Shown piece after piece: positions 35,260 through 44,191 of a DNA stretch of 64,000 bases. The stretch comes from Clostridia bacterium. Its GTDB lineage: Bacteria > Bacillota > Clostridia > Christensenellales > Aristaeellaceae. The DNA lies in contig CAAGII010000036.1 of NCBI GenBank assembly GCA_900769875.1, forward strand, positions 27,545-91,544, given 5' to 3'. Each line of letters opens with the position of its first letter. The first letter of the stretch is position 1. The notes under the pieces are model-generated. The model saw only the letters and a list, made by a program, of their open reading frames with translations, had not been told where the DNA came from and made no database searches. The position numbers and the translations under genes were made by a program.

Positions 35260-35346
35260 ACGCCGTTCGGGGCCAGATAGGGTACTTTGCGGCTGCCATG
35301 GTGGCATGCCGCTCTGTATAGATATACTTCTTGAGGAGGAAGGTAT

Positions 35347-38300
35347 ATGTTGAAGTTTGTTGCGGACCTGATTACACCCATCTTCGCAAGCATGGGCGCA
35401 CAGGCCAGTGACGTGCAGAACTACGTCAACCAGTGCGGCAACTATGTGTACGCCCTGCTGGCCGCCATCGTGGTGCTGATCGCACTTCTGGTCGCGGCTC
35501 ACTGGTTCAAAAAGGGCGACAAGCATGTTGTCCGCTGGACTGCTGTGCTGGCGTTCCTGACCGCTGTGGTCGTCATGGTGAACGGCGTGTGCTACGGTCC
35601 CATGAAGTCCACTGTGGAAACCTTCATGTCCGGCGGCGGCGAGCTCTCCCTGAGCGAGGAAACCGTTGCCAACAGCCGCGAGATCGTGAAGCAGATCGGC
35701 GAGGAAGGCATCGTGCTGGTCAAGAACGATGACAACCTGCTTCCTCTCTCCGGTGACGTGAAGAACCTGAACGTCTTTGGCTGGGCGTCCATCGATCCCA
35801 TCTACGGCGGCACGGGTTCCGGCGGCTCCTCTGTGGAGAACAACGTCAGCATTCTTGCCTCCCTTGCTGACGCGGGCTATGTGGCCAACGAGGAGATCCT
35901 GAACATCTATCGTGCCTGGCCGCTGGTTCGCGGCGAAATTGGTATGAGGGGTCAGGACTGGACGCTGCCCGAGCCCACCGTGGACAAGTACACCGATGAA
36001 CTGATGACCAGCGCCAAGGCTCACTCCGACGTGGCTGTCGTCGTCATCGGCCGCAGCGGCGGTGAGGACGCTGACCTGCCCAACGATATGAACGCTGTCA
36101 TCAAGGGCACCTACACCAAGTACAAGGATGACGGCACCATGATCCACCACTACACCGACTCCAAGTACACCAACAACGGCGATTACGACGACTTCGAGCC
36201 CGGCGAGCACTATCTGGAGCTCTCCGTGACCGAGGAGCGGATGATTGCCAAGGTCTGCGAGAACTTTGACAAGGTCATCGTCATCGTGAACGCCAACAAC
36301 GCCATGGAGCTGGGCTGGACCGACGAGTATGAGCAGATCAAGGCTGTTCTGCTGGCTCCTGGCGGCGGCGTGTCTGCCTTCGCGGCCATCGGCGAGATCC
36401 TCAACGGCTCCGTGAACCCCTCCGGTCATACGGCTGACACCTATGTGAAGGATCTGCTGAATACCCCCTATGCGCAGAACATTGGTCATTTCCGTTACAA
36501 CAACACCCAGGACATCCAGGAAGCCAATGCGGACGCTCCCTCCTATCAGGGCATCGTGTCCTTCGTGAACTATGTGGAAGGCATCTATGTTGGCTACAAG
36601 TTCTACGAGACTGCCTACGAGGAGTCCAAGCAGGGCGAGGGCTGGGCGGCTGACTTCAACTACGACGAGCATGTGCTGTATCCCTTCGGCTATGGCCTGA
36701 GCTACACCACCTTCGAGCAGAAGATTGAGAACTTCAAGGCCGATGGCGATTATGTCACCTTCGACGTGAAGGTCACCAACACCGGCGCGGTGGCCGGCAA
36801 GAGCGTGGTGGAGGTTTACTTCAACCCGCCCTACACCGATGGCGGCATCGAAAAGGCTGCCGTGAACCTGGTCGACTACGGCAAGACCGAGACCCTGGCT
36901 CCCGGCGCTTCCGAGACCGTGAGCTTCAAGATTGCCAAGGAAGACTTCGCCGCCTATGACTCCTCATGCATCAAGACCGCCAACGGCGGCTATGTGCTGG
37001 AAGCAGGCGAGTATGTGGTGTCCATCCGTGAGAACTCCCACACTGTGATCGACGAGGCGACCTTCACCGTGGCTGCCGACATCGACTACAGCACCACCGG
37101 CCGTCCCTCTGACGAGCAGACCGCTGTCAACCAGTTCGAGTCCTACTCCAACGGCGGTGTCGAGTATCTGTCCCGTGCCAATGGCTTTGCGAACTATCAG
37201 TCCGCGACCGCCGCTCCTGCTGAGGATCGCTTTGTGATGAGCGACGAGCAGAAGGCTGCCGTGATGAAGCACATGTTCGCTACCTACGACGGCAGCCTGC
37301 TGGATAATCCTGCCGACAAGATGCCCGTCACCGGCGCGAAGAACAACCTGCAGGTCTCCGATCTGCGCGGCGCTGCCTATGACGATCCCCGCTGGGAGAA
37401 GCTGCTCGACCAGATGACCTTTGAGGAAATGAGCCAGCTGATCTGCCTGGCTGGCTGGCATACCGAGGCGATCGATTCCATCGGCAAGGTTCGTACCGCT
37501 GACTGCGACGGCCCCGCGGGTCTGAACAACTTCATGACCGGCAAGCAGGGCACTGCCTTTGGTACCGAGGTGCTGATGGCACAAACCTGGAACCAGAAGC
37601 TGGCTGCTACCCTGGGCGAGCGTCTGGGCGCCGAGTATCGCGACGTGGAGAACTGGGGCGTGTATGGCCCGGCCATGAACACCCACCGCAGCGCGTTCGC
37701 TGGCCGCAACTTCGAGTACTACTCTGAGGACGGCGTGCTGGCTGGTAAGTTTGCTGCCGCTCAGGTCAACGGCATGCACAAGATGGGCGTGTACACCTAC
37801 ATCAAGCACTTCGCGCTGAACGATCAGGAGATCAACCGCTGCGCCGTGCTGAACACCTTCTCCACCGAGCAGGCGATCCGCGAGATCTACCTCAAGCCCT
37901 TCGAGCTGGTCGTGAAGAACAACCAGTATCCGCAGGAGGCTGCGATGTCCTCCTTCAACTGGATCGGCACCGAGCCCTGCTGCGTGAATCCCAACCTGCT
38001 CATCAACGTGCTGCGCGGCGAGTGGGGCTTCGTGGGCATGGTCAAGACCGACTTTGACGGCGGCTACGGCTTCCAGCTGGCTGACCACTGCGTGCGTACC
38101 GGCAATGACATCATGCTGGGCTTCAATAACAACACGGGCTCCAACGTGTTCACCCAGTCCGCATCCAGCATGCTGGCGATGCGCAATGCCTGCCACAACA
38201 TCCTCTACACCATCGGCAACTCCGCTGCTTACGAGGGTGCGCTCAAGACCGGCGAAATGTCCGAGATGGACAAGCTGTTCCAGAAGATCAATATCGGCTC

Positions 38301-38388
38301 CGGCGTTGTCATCGGCGCTGCGTTCCTGATCGTGCTGGCTCGCTGGCTGATGAAGAAGAACAAGAGCAAGAAGGCCAAGGCTGCCTGA
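35347..38388 (+). CDS. Membrane-anchored family 3 glycoside hydrolase with permuted domain order
   Basis: A 1013-aa protein. It has two N-terminal membrane spans (about residues 35-52 and 62-80) and one near the C-terminus (about 977-998), with a basic tail ending KKNKSKKAKAA. The usual GH3 order is reversed. The alpha/beta sandwich (GH3-C, from IVLVKNDDNLLPL) comes first, then a fibronectin III-like domain after YPFGYGLSYTTFE, and last the TIM-barrel domain with the nucleophile Asp902 in MVKTDFDGG. This order is known from a few ruminal beta-glucosidases. The sugar is unknown. Codon choice is biased to GAC, AAC, ACC and GCT/GCC, unlike its GCG-rich neighbours, which suggests high expression. 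Confidence 0.9.
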   Translation: MLKFVADLITPIFASMGAQASDVQNYVNQCGNYVYALLAAIVVLIALLVAAHWFKKGDKHVVRWTAVLAFLTAVVVMVNGVCYGPMKSTVETFMSGGGELSLSEETVANSREIVKQIGEEGIVLVKNDDNLLPLSGDVKNLNVFGWASIDPIYGGTGSGGSSVENNVSILASLADAGYVANEEILNIYRAWPLVRGEIGMRGQDWTLPEPTVDKYTDELMTSAKAHSDVAVVVIGRSGGEDADLPNDMNAVIKGTYTKYKDDGTMIHHYTDSKYTNNGDYDDFEPGEHYLELSVTEERMIAKVCENFDKVIVIVNANNAMELGWTDEYEQIKAVLLAPGGGVSAFAAIGEILNGSVNPSGHTADTYVKDLLNTPYAQNIGHFRYNNTQDIQEANADAPSYQGIVSFVNYVEGIYVGYKFYETAYEESKQGEGWAADFNYDEHVLYPFGYGLSYTTFEQKIENFKADGDYVTFDVKVTNTGAVAGKSVVEVYFNPPYTDGGIEKAAVNLVDYGKTETLAPGASETVSFKIAKEDFAAYDSSCIKTANGGYVLEAGEYVVSIRENSHTVIDEATFTVAADIDYSTTGRPSDEQTAVNQFESYSNGGVEYLSRANGFANYQSATAAPAEDRFVMSDEQKAAVMKHMFATYDGSLLDNPADKMPVTGAKNNLQVSDLRGAAYDDPRWEKLLDQMTFEEMSQLICLAGWHTEAIDSIGKVRTADCDGPAGLNNFMTGKQGTAFGTEVLMAQTWNQKLAATLGERLGAEYRDVENWGVYGPAMNTHRSAFAGRNFEYYSEDGVLAGKFAAAQVNGMHKMGVYTYIKHFALNDQEINRCAVLNTFSTEQAIREIYLKPFELVVKNNQYPQEAAMSSFNWIGTEPCCVNPNLLINVLRGEWGFVGMVKTDFDGGYGFQLADHCVRTGNDIMLGFNNNTGSNVFTQSASSMLAMRNACHNILYTIGNSAAYEGALKTGEMSEMDKLFQKINIGSGVVIGAAFLIVLARWLMKKNKSKKAKAA

Positions 38389-38716
38389 TTGCTTCCATCA
38401 CAGAATCCCTTGGCTCAAGCCATGGAGCCTCCTCCGCAAGGGGGAGGCTCCCGGCCTGAGCCTGCTTTGGTGCATCGCGGAGAGTAAGGCGTGAATCCAG
38501 CATCAAGGCTGTCCGGAAGGATTGCTTTCATCCTGGATGGATGCGGTTTTCAGATTCCCCTGACTAAGCTGCTCGCGCCTTTTTCATTCCGGCGTCCGGT
38601 CGTCTGGCTGTTTGCGTTCCCGCTGACCGGAATGAAGCTTCCGCTTCGCGGCTTGTGTCATTCTCATCTGAGAGTCGTATATCCTTCGCCAATGAAGATA
38701 GACAAGGGGGAGAAAC
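38389..38716 (+). other. 328-base intergenic region between the two GH3 genes
   Basis: No convincing gene is present. It begins with a long imperfect palindrome (38412-38462), described separately. A second, loose inverted repeat CATTCCGG (38585-38592)/CCGGAATG (38627-38634) with a 34-base loop lies further on. No clear promoter was found before the second GH3 gene, so it may depend on readthrough from the first or use a weak promoter. An AAGGGGGA ribosome-binding site ends the region. Confidence 0.6.
38412..38462. repeat. 51-base imperfect palindrome, possible dispersed intergenic repeat
   Basis: The outer arms GGCTCA (38412-38417)/TGAGCC (38457-38462) and inner arms GGAGCCTCC (38424-38432)/GGAGGCTCC (38443-38451) form one long hairpin. 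It lacks a T run, so it is not a standard terminator. Its form resembles REP-like elements common between genes of gut Clostridia. Confidence 0.5.
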
Positions 38717-41137
38717 GTGAATATCAGGCAAACCATTTCCAAGCTTTCCCTCGAGGAAAAGGCGGCCCTGCTGCAGGGCAAAAGCACCTGGGAAACCTAC
38801 GCGGTTAAGCATGCGGGTATCCCGTCGATGTTCCTGTCCGACGGTCCGCACGGCTTGCGCAAGCAGGCAGGCGCGGGCGATCATCTGGGTCTGAACGCAT
38901 CCGTGCCCGCCACCTGCTTTCCGACGGCTGCGACCATGGCAAACAGCTGGAATCCTGAAATGGGCGAGAAGCTGGGTCACGCGCTGGGTCAGGAGGCGGC
39001 GGCAAACGATGTCCATGTGGTGCTCGGCCCCGGTCTGAATATGAAGCGCAGCCCGCTGTGCGGCCGCAACTTTGAGTATTTTGCCGAGGATCCCTATCTG
39101 GCGGGCAAAATGGCTGCCGCCTATGTGCGCGGCATTCAGAGCAACGGCGTTGCCGCTTGCCCCAAGCACTACGCGGTCAACAGTCAGGAAATGCGCCGTA
39201 TGGCGATGGACTCCGTGGTTGACGAGCGCACGCTGCGTGAAATCTACCTGACCGGCTTTGAAATGGCGGTCAAGGAGGGGCACGCCAAGGCAATCATGTC
39301 CAGCTACAACATGGTCAACGGCGAATACGCCAATGACAGCAGACTGCTGCTTCGGGACATCCTGCGCGGCGAGTGGGGCTTTGACGGCTTTGTGGTGACG
39401 GACTGGGGCGGAAGCAACGACCACACCGAGGGTGTGCGCGCCGGCTCCGCGCTGGAGATGCCCGCGCCCGGACCCGACTCCGCGCTGGGTCTGATCGCGA
39501 GCGTCAAGTCCGGCAAGATCAAGGAATCCGAGCTGGACGCGCGCCTTGAGGAGCTGCTGCAGGTTGTGTTTGACACTCATGAAGCGGTGAGCAGGGCTGA
39601 CAAGCAGTGGGATGAGGTCGCGCACCACGCCATCGCCCGCGAATGCGCGGCAGAGTCCATTGTGCTGCTGGAGAACGACGGCATCCTGCCCCTCGCCAAG
39701 GGCACAAAGGTTGCCCTGATTGGCGATTTTGTCGAAAAGCCCCGCTATCAGGGCGCAGGCTCGTCCGTGGTGAATCCGACAAAACTCGAAAGCATGAAGG
39801 ACTGCATGGCTGCGTCCGGGCTGGACATGGTCGGCTTCGCGCGCGGCTATGTGCGTACCGGCGCGAAGGCGCAGGGCGATCTGACCGGCGAAGCTGTCGC
39901 GCTTGCCCAAAAGGCGGATGCGGTGCTGCTGTGCGTCGGCCTGGATGAAATCAGCGAATCCGAGGGTCTCGACCGTACCCATCTTGATATGCCCAAGGCG
40001 CAGCGCGCGCTCATCAAGGCTGTCAGCGCGGCCAATCCCAATGTGGTGCTGGTGGTCTCCGGCGGCTCTTCCTTCATTCTGCCGACGGAAGGCTATCGCG
40101 CCATCATTCACGGATATCTTGGCGGTCAGGCCGGCGCGGGCGCGATGCTGGACGCCATCACCGGTGTGGTCAATCCCTCTGGCAAGCTGGCGGAAACCTG
40201 GCCCCTCTCGCTGGAGGACTGCTCCTCTTCGCCCTATTTCCCCGCAAAGCAGCGTACCTCCGAGTATCGTGAAGGCATCTACATCGGCTACCGCTATTTC
40301 GATAAGGTCGGAAAACCTGTGCGCTATCCCTTCGGCTATGGTCTGAGCTATACCACCTTTGAGTATGCCGATTTGAAGGCGGACAGCAAGCAGGTGTCCT
40401 TCACCATCACAAACACCGGCAGCCGCGATGGCGCGGAGGTCGCGCAGGTCTATGTCGGCTGCAGAAACAGCAAAATTTTCCGCGCCGCGAAGGAACTCAA
40501 GGGCTTTGCCAAGGTGTTCCTGAAGGCTGGCGAAAGCAGGCGCGTGACCATTGAGCTGGATGACAAAGCGTTCCGCTTCTACAACGTCAAGACCAGCCGC
40601 TGGGAGGTTGAGCCTGCGGATTATCAGATCAGCGTGGCTGCAAGCGTCAGCGACGTCAAGCTGGCAACCACCGTGCATGTGGACGGCAAAATCGGCCCGC
40701 TGCCCTACGGAACGCTGCCCTGCTATGAGAGCGGCGATGTGATGGATGTGCCGGACGTGGAGTTCCAGAAGCTGCTGGGCCGCCGCATTCCGGACGGAAG
40801 CTGGAACGGACAGATTCAGCCCAATGACGCCATTTGTCAGATGTACTACGCACGAAACGGTCTGGCGCGCCTGGTCTGCAAGGTGATGACCGGGATCAAG
40901 GAGAGATCCGAGGCCAAGGGCATGCCCAACCTGAACATTCTGTTCATCTACAACATGCCCTTCCGCGCGCTTGCCAAAATGAGCGGCGGCATGGTGTCGG
41001 AGAAGATGGTGGATGATATTCTTACGATCGTCAACGGGCATTTCTGGCGCGGTCTGGGTCGCCTGATCGGCGATTTCTTCCGCAACATGAAGGCCGGTAA
41101 AGCGTACAATCAGCTGCTTGAATCGCAGGACAAGTAA
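38717..41137 (+). CDS. Cytoplasmic family 3 beta-glycosidase
   Basis: An 806-aa enzyme with the standard GH3 order. The N-terminal TIM barrel carries the nucleophile Asp229 in VVTDWGGSND and the substrate-binding KHYAVNSQE. The GH3-C domain follows (SIVLLENDGILPL), then a fibronectin III-like domain (after YPFGYGLSYTTFEY). About 120 extra helical residues at the C-terminus (ILFIYNMPFRAL region) follow. There is no signal peptide or clear span, so it acts in the cytoplasm on imported oligosaccharides or glycosides. GTG 38717 follows AAGGGGGA. A GtrA-like gene follows 10 bases downstream. Confidence 0.92.
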   Translation: MNIRQTISKLSLEEKAALLQGKSTWETYAVKHAGIPSMFLSDGPHGLRKQAGAGDHLGLNASVPATCFPTAATMANSWNPEMGEKLGHALGQEAAANDVHVVLGPGLNMKRSPLCGRNFEYFAEDPYLAGKMAAAYVRGIQSNGVAACPKHYAVNSQEMRRMAMDSVVDERTLREIYLTGFEMAVKEGHAKAIMSSYNMVNGEYANDSRLLLRDILRGEWGFDGFVVTDWGGSNDHTEGVRAGSALEMPAPGPDSALGLIASVKSGKIKESELDARLEELLQVVFDTHEAVSRADKQWDEVAHHAIARECAAESIVLLENDGILPLAKGTKVALIGDFVEKPRYQGAGSSVVNPTKLESMKDCMAASGLDMVGFARGYVRTGAKAQGDLTGEAVALAQKADAVLLCVGLDEISESEGLDRTHLDMPKAQRALIKAVSAANPNVVLVVSGGSSFILPTEGYRAIIHGYLGGQAGAGAMLDAITGVVNPSGKLAETWPLSLEDCSSSPYFPAKQRTSEYREGIYIGYRYFDKVGKPVRYPFGYGLSYTTFEYADLKADSKQVSFTITNTGSRDGAEVAQVYVGCRNSKIFRAAKELKGFAKVFLKAGESRRVTIELDDKAFRFYNVKTSRWEVEPADYQISVAASVSDVKLATTVHVDGKIGPLPYGTLPCYESGDVMDVPDVEFQKLLGRRIPDGSWNGQIQPNDAICQMYYARNGLARLVCKVMTGIKERSEAKGMPNLNILFIYNMPFRALAKMSGGMVSEKMVDDILTIVNGHFWRGLGRLIGDFFRNMKAGKAYNQLLESQDK

Positions 41138-41147
41138 GGAGGAGCCT

Positions 41148-41747
41148 ATGAAGCAACTTTGGAATCGTTTTGCCCAGAAACATCCTGCGGCAGCCAAGTG
41201 GCTGCTCACAGGCGGCCTGTTCCTGATCTTCAGCTATGTGGTGACCTTCATCAAGCTCCTGCTGCTGATGTTCCTGCCGGACTTCTTCAAGGGCATAGTG
41301 GGCGAAAGCGAATGGCTGTGGCCGAACATCCCGGTGACGGTGTTCGGTGTGGAGCTGAACCTGTCCATCATCGGCAACGCGCTGGTCACCGACGCCAACG
41401 GCGTGGTCACCGGCGGTCTGGCCTTCACGCTGGCGAACCTTACCACCATTGTCATTGGCGAATGCATCAACTTCCCCCTGCAGCGGAACGTGACCTTCAA
41501 GAGCCATGGCCCTGTGCTGCCGCAGGCGATCATGCACGGCTTTGCTACCATCGCGGTGTTCCTGGTGATGAACCTGTTCACCTGCATCTGGAATCCCGTG
41601 ACCAACGCGCTGATTGCCAACGAAGCGCTGCGCAACACTGTGCAGAGTATCGTGACCACTGTCGTGACCGGCGGTGTGGCGATGGTCATTATCTTCTTTG
41701 TTGATAACAAAATCTTCTCTCCTGGCTGGGGCGAAAAGAAGAACTGA
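41148..41747 (+). CDS. GtrA-like polytopic membrane protein
   Basis: A 199-aa protein with four predicted membrane spans. The segment NFPLQRNVTFKS near residue 120 is the signature of the GtrA family, whose members help flip lipid-linked sugars or take part in wall-glycan decoration. An extra loop between spans 1 and 2 (about residues 45-85) is longer than in short GtrA proteins. GGAGGAG precedes ATG 41148. It is co-transcribed with the GH3 gene upstream and ends at a terminator. Confidence 0.75.
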   Translation: MKQLWNRFAQKHPAAAKWLLTGGLFLIFSYVVTFIKLLLLMFLPDFFKGIVGESEWLWPNIPVTVFGVELNLSIIGNALVTDANGVVTGGLAFTLANLTTIVIGECINFPLQRNVTFKSHGPVLPQAIMHGFATIAVFLVMNLFTCIWNPVTNALIANEALRNTVQSIVTTVVTGGVAMVIIFFVDNKIFSPGWGEKKN

Positions 41748-41761
41748 TCCCGGATCAGGAT

Positions 41762-41812
41762 CGCCGTCTGCCTGTTCATCTGCCCTGCAGAAACAGTGCG
41801 GACGGCGTTTTT
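41762..41812 (+). terminator. Terminator after the GtrA-like gene
   Basis: CGCCGTC (41762-41768) pairs with GACGGCG (41801-41807), followed by TTTTT. The 32-base loop is long but GC-rich. Confidence 0.7.
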
Positions 41813-41813
41813 G

Positions 41814-41849
41814 CATATAAAAACCGCGGCCTCGCATGGAAGCCGCGGT
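41814..41849 (-). terminator. Terminator of the UPF0489 gene
   Basis: ACCGCGGC (41823-41830) and GCCGCGGT (41842-41849) form a perfect 8-bp stem. On the minus strand it is followed by TTTTATA. Confidence 0.8.
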
Positions 41850-41854
41850 GATCT

Positions 41855-42568
41855 TCAAATTGGCTTCAGATAACGCGCAATCACCTCAAGCAGCGCGTCT
41901 GCCTCTTGCGGAGCATAGCGCGGGGAGATGGCGAGCGTCATAAAATCGTAGGGCGCACAGGCGCGGAAGGTTCGGTAATCGTCGTAGACATGGAAGGGAA
42001 TCATGGGCTCGACGCCGTTTTGATCCTCAAACAGGCGTGACGTGAGGGAGCGCAGCCGGATGCATTCCGCGTCGCTATCGCACAGCAGCTGCGGGGGAAT
42101 GTCGGCGCGGGAACGCGGATTGCGCACATTGTCAAGCCCGCTGATGTCGCGAAACGCAAGCGCAAAGAGCAGATAGTTGGCTTCATCCAGCTTCTTCTGC
42201 CGATAGTAGCCAGCGATGTCCACGCGCTGCGGCATGGGACGCGGCAGCACGTTGTAGAGCACAAAGCCCGGCCCTGGATAGCCAATGCCAAGGTCGCTGT
42301 GCGCATCCACATGCGTGACGTGAAACGGCGCGGTCAGGCTGCCCTTTTCCATCTGCTCATGCCAGAACACAAGCGCCTGATCGTGCGTATCAAAGATCCG
42401 GCCGGGTATGGGACGCTGAGCGCTCAGACCGCACTGCTCTTCAAGAAACGCGGCCACATCCGCTTTGCTCCATGGCTCGCATCCGTCAACATCGGGACGG
42501 CTTCCGGGCGCTGCGAGCGGACAGCAGTCGGCAAGGAAGAAATCGAGGTCAAGATCCAGTACGCGCAT
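41855..42568 (-). CDS. UPF0489 family (peptide-arginase-like) protein
   Basis: A 237-aa protein. The N-terminal LDLDLDFFLAD and central HVTHVDAHSDLGIG carry the Asp/His pattern of the metal-binding ureohydrolase (arginase) fold. This matches UPF0489, whose characterised member converts peptidyl-arginine to ornithine. No peptide precursor or other RiPP gene is visible nearby, so the substrate is unknown. The gene lies 43 bases downstream of the DUF1846 gene and is probably co-transcribed with it. Confidence 0.7.
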   Translation of the reverse strand: MRVLDLDLDFFLADCCPLAAPGSRPDVDGCEPWSKADVAAFLEEQCGLSAQRPIPGRIFDTHDQALVFWHEQMEKGSLTAPFHVTHVDAHSDLGIGYPGPGFVLYNVLPRPMPQRVDIAGYYRQKKLDEANYLLFALAFRDISGLDNVRNPRSRADIPPQLLCDSDAECIRLRSLTSRLFEDQNGVEPMIPFHVYDDYRTFRACAPYDFMTLAISPRYAPQEADALLEVIARYLKPI

Positions 42569-42611
42569 CGACAGCTTCCTTTCATGGTATGGACTGATCC
42601 GGCGCGGCCGC

Positions 42612-44090
42612 TTACCTGTGATACAGCTTGGTGGACTGGTAGCAGGGGTCGCACGAGAGATTGATGCCCAGGCGGCGGAACACGTTGGTGTCAGCGCTGG
42701 AGAGAATCACCGTCGTGTGCGCTTCCAGACCTTTGAGTTTGGGTAGCTGCTGCATGGCAATGGCGGCCTGTCTGCTTGTGGCGGCGGAAACGGAAAGCGC
42801 AATCAGCGCTTCGTCGGTGTGCAGACGGGGATTGTGGTTGCCAAGATAGCGGCATTTCAGCTCCTGCACAGGCTCGATGACCTCCGGCGGAAGCAGCAGC
42901 TCGTCATGCGCGATACCGCCCAGCGCCTTCAGCACGTTGAGCAGCATGGCGGCCGAAGCGCCGAGCAGCGATCCGGTCTTGCCTGTTACGATGGTGCCGT
43001 CATCCAGCTGGATGGCGGCAGCAGGCTCGCCGGTTTCCTGCGCGCGTTTGCGTGCGGCTTCCATGATTGGGCGGCTGCGGTCGGAAATGCCCATGCGCTG
43101 GTTCAGGCTTTCCAGACGCGTGATTTCGGGCGCTTCATGTCCCTGACGCTCCCTGCAATACGCGGTGTAGAGGCGGCGCAGGATTTCCTGTCTGGAGGCC
43201 TCGCAGCACACCTCGTCATCAATGATGCAGTTGCCCGCCATGTTCACGCCCATGTCAGTGGGCGACGCGTAGGGAGATTCGCCCCAGATTTTCATGAACA
43301 TGGTCTGCAGCACGGGGAAGGCCTCGATGTCGCGGTTGTAGTTCACGGTGGTCTTTCCGTAGGCCTCCAGATGGAAGGGGTCGATCATATTCACATCGTT
43401 CAGGTCAGCCGTGGCGGCTTCGTAGGCGACGTTGACAGGATGCATCAGCGGAAGATTCCAGATAGGGAAGGTCTCAAACTTGGCGTAGCCTGCCTTGACG
43501 CCGTGCTTGTGCTCCTGATACAGCTGGCTCAGGCACACGGCCAGCTTCCCTGAGCCGGGGCCGGGCGCGGTGACCAGCACCAGAGGACGAGTGGTCTCCA
43601 CATATTCGTTTTTGCCGTAGCCCTCGTCGCTGACGATGAGATCCACATTGGCGGGATAGCCGGGAATGGGATAGTGGCGGTACACGCGCACGCCCAGTGA
43701 TTCCAGACGCTTCTGGAACGCCTCCGCCTTCGCCTGCCCATCGAAGCGGGAGAGCACCACGCTGCCCACATACATTCCGACGCTGCGGAACGCGTCGATC
43801 AGGCGAAGCACATCCTCGTCGTAGGTGATGCCAAGATCGCCGCGTACCTTGTTTTTCTCAATGTCGTTGGCATTGATGGCAATGATCAGCTCGCTCTGCT
43901 CCTTCAGCTTGAGCAGCATGGAAATCTTGCTGTCAGGATGAAAGCCCGGCAGCACGCGCGACGCATGGTTGTCGTCAAACAACTTGCCGCCAAGCTCCAG
44001 ATACAGCTTGCCGCCAAAGCGGTTGATGCGCTCAATAATGTGGTCGGACTGCATCTGGGTGTATTTCTCATGGTCAAAGCCGATTCTCAT
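42612..44090 (-). CDS. DUF1846/UPF0371 family protein
   Basis: A 492-aa protein that matches the DUF1846 family over its whole length. It starts MRIGFDHEKYTQMQSDHIIERI, and has LYLELGGKLFDDNHASRVLPGF and a nucleotide-binding-like loop VTAPGPGSGKLAVCLSQLYQEH near residue 175. Structures of relatives show a Rossmann-like core, but no function is established. ATG 44090 is chosen because AGGGGGT lies upstream and the conserved block starts there. It has its own promoter, and UPF0489 is downstream. Confidence 0.88.
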   Translation of the reverse strand: MRIGFDHEKYTQMQSDHIIERINRFGGKLYLELGGKLFDDNHASRVLPGFHPDSKISMLLKLKEQSELIIAINANDIEKNKVRGDLGITYDEDVLRLIDAFRSVGMYVGSVVLSRFDGQAKAEAFQKRLESLGVRVYRHYPIPGYPANVDLIVSDEGYGKNEYVETTRPLVLVTAPGPGSGKLAVCLSQLYQEHKHGVKAGYAKFETFPIWNLPLMHPVNVAYEAATADLNDVNMIDPFHLEAYGKTTVNYNRDIEAFPVLQTMFMKIWGESPYASPTDMGVNMAGNCIIDDEVCCEASRQEILRRLYTAYCRERQGHEAPEITRLESLNQRMGISDRSRPIMEAARKRAQETGEPAAAIQLDDGTIVTGKTGSLLGASAAMLLNVLKALGGIAHDELLLPPEVIEPVQELKCRYLGNHNPRLHTDEALIALSVSAATSRQAAIAMQQLPKLKGLEAHTTVILSSADTNVFRRLGINLSCDPCYQSTKLYHR

Positions 44091-44162
44091 TGCAAAAGTA
44101 CCCCCTGTCCTCTGTTTCAACGCAAACGGGTATGGTCACTGGCTGAACAACACACATCCTTT

Positions 44163-44191
44163 ATCATACCATTTTTCGCACAAAATAGCAA
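44163..44191 (-). promoter_or_regulatory. Promoter of the DUF1846-UPF0489 operon
   Basis: On the minus strand, TTGCTA (44191-44186) and TATGAT (44168-44163) have 17-base spacing. They begin right where the upstream terminator ends. Confidence 0.65.

Larger units (their letters stand above)
34960..35346 (+). other. 387-base regulatory intergenic region
   Basis: No gene is seen here. In order, the region holds the terminator of the glycosyltransferase gene (34973-34999), two LacI/CRE-like operator candidates (35051-35064 and 35102-35115), a consensus promoter (35146-35174), an attenuator-like hairpin (35215-35259) and a second strong hairpin (35289-35312). A GAGGAGGAAGG ribosome-binding site then precedes the membrane GH3 gene. 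The A+T content of the first half is clearly higher than in the surrounding genes. Confidence 0.8.

Noticed and set aside
35181..35346. A known riboswitch class in the GH3 leader
   Set aside because: No conserved core of any riboswitch class I know could be recognised; only generic hairpins are present, so it is reported as attenuator-like.
34960..35346. Small genes in the A+T-rich intergenic region
   Set aside because: Short frames here lack a spaced ribosome-binding site and are interrupted by the promoter and hairpins.
38585..38634. Inverted repeat CATTCCGG/CCGGAATG as a terminator or operator
   Set aside because: The 34-base loop and missing T run argue against a terminator, and no promoter is close by.
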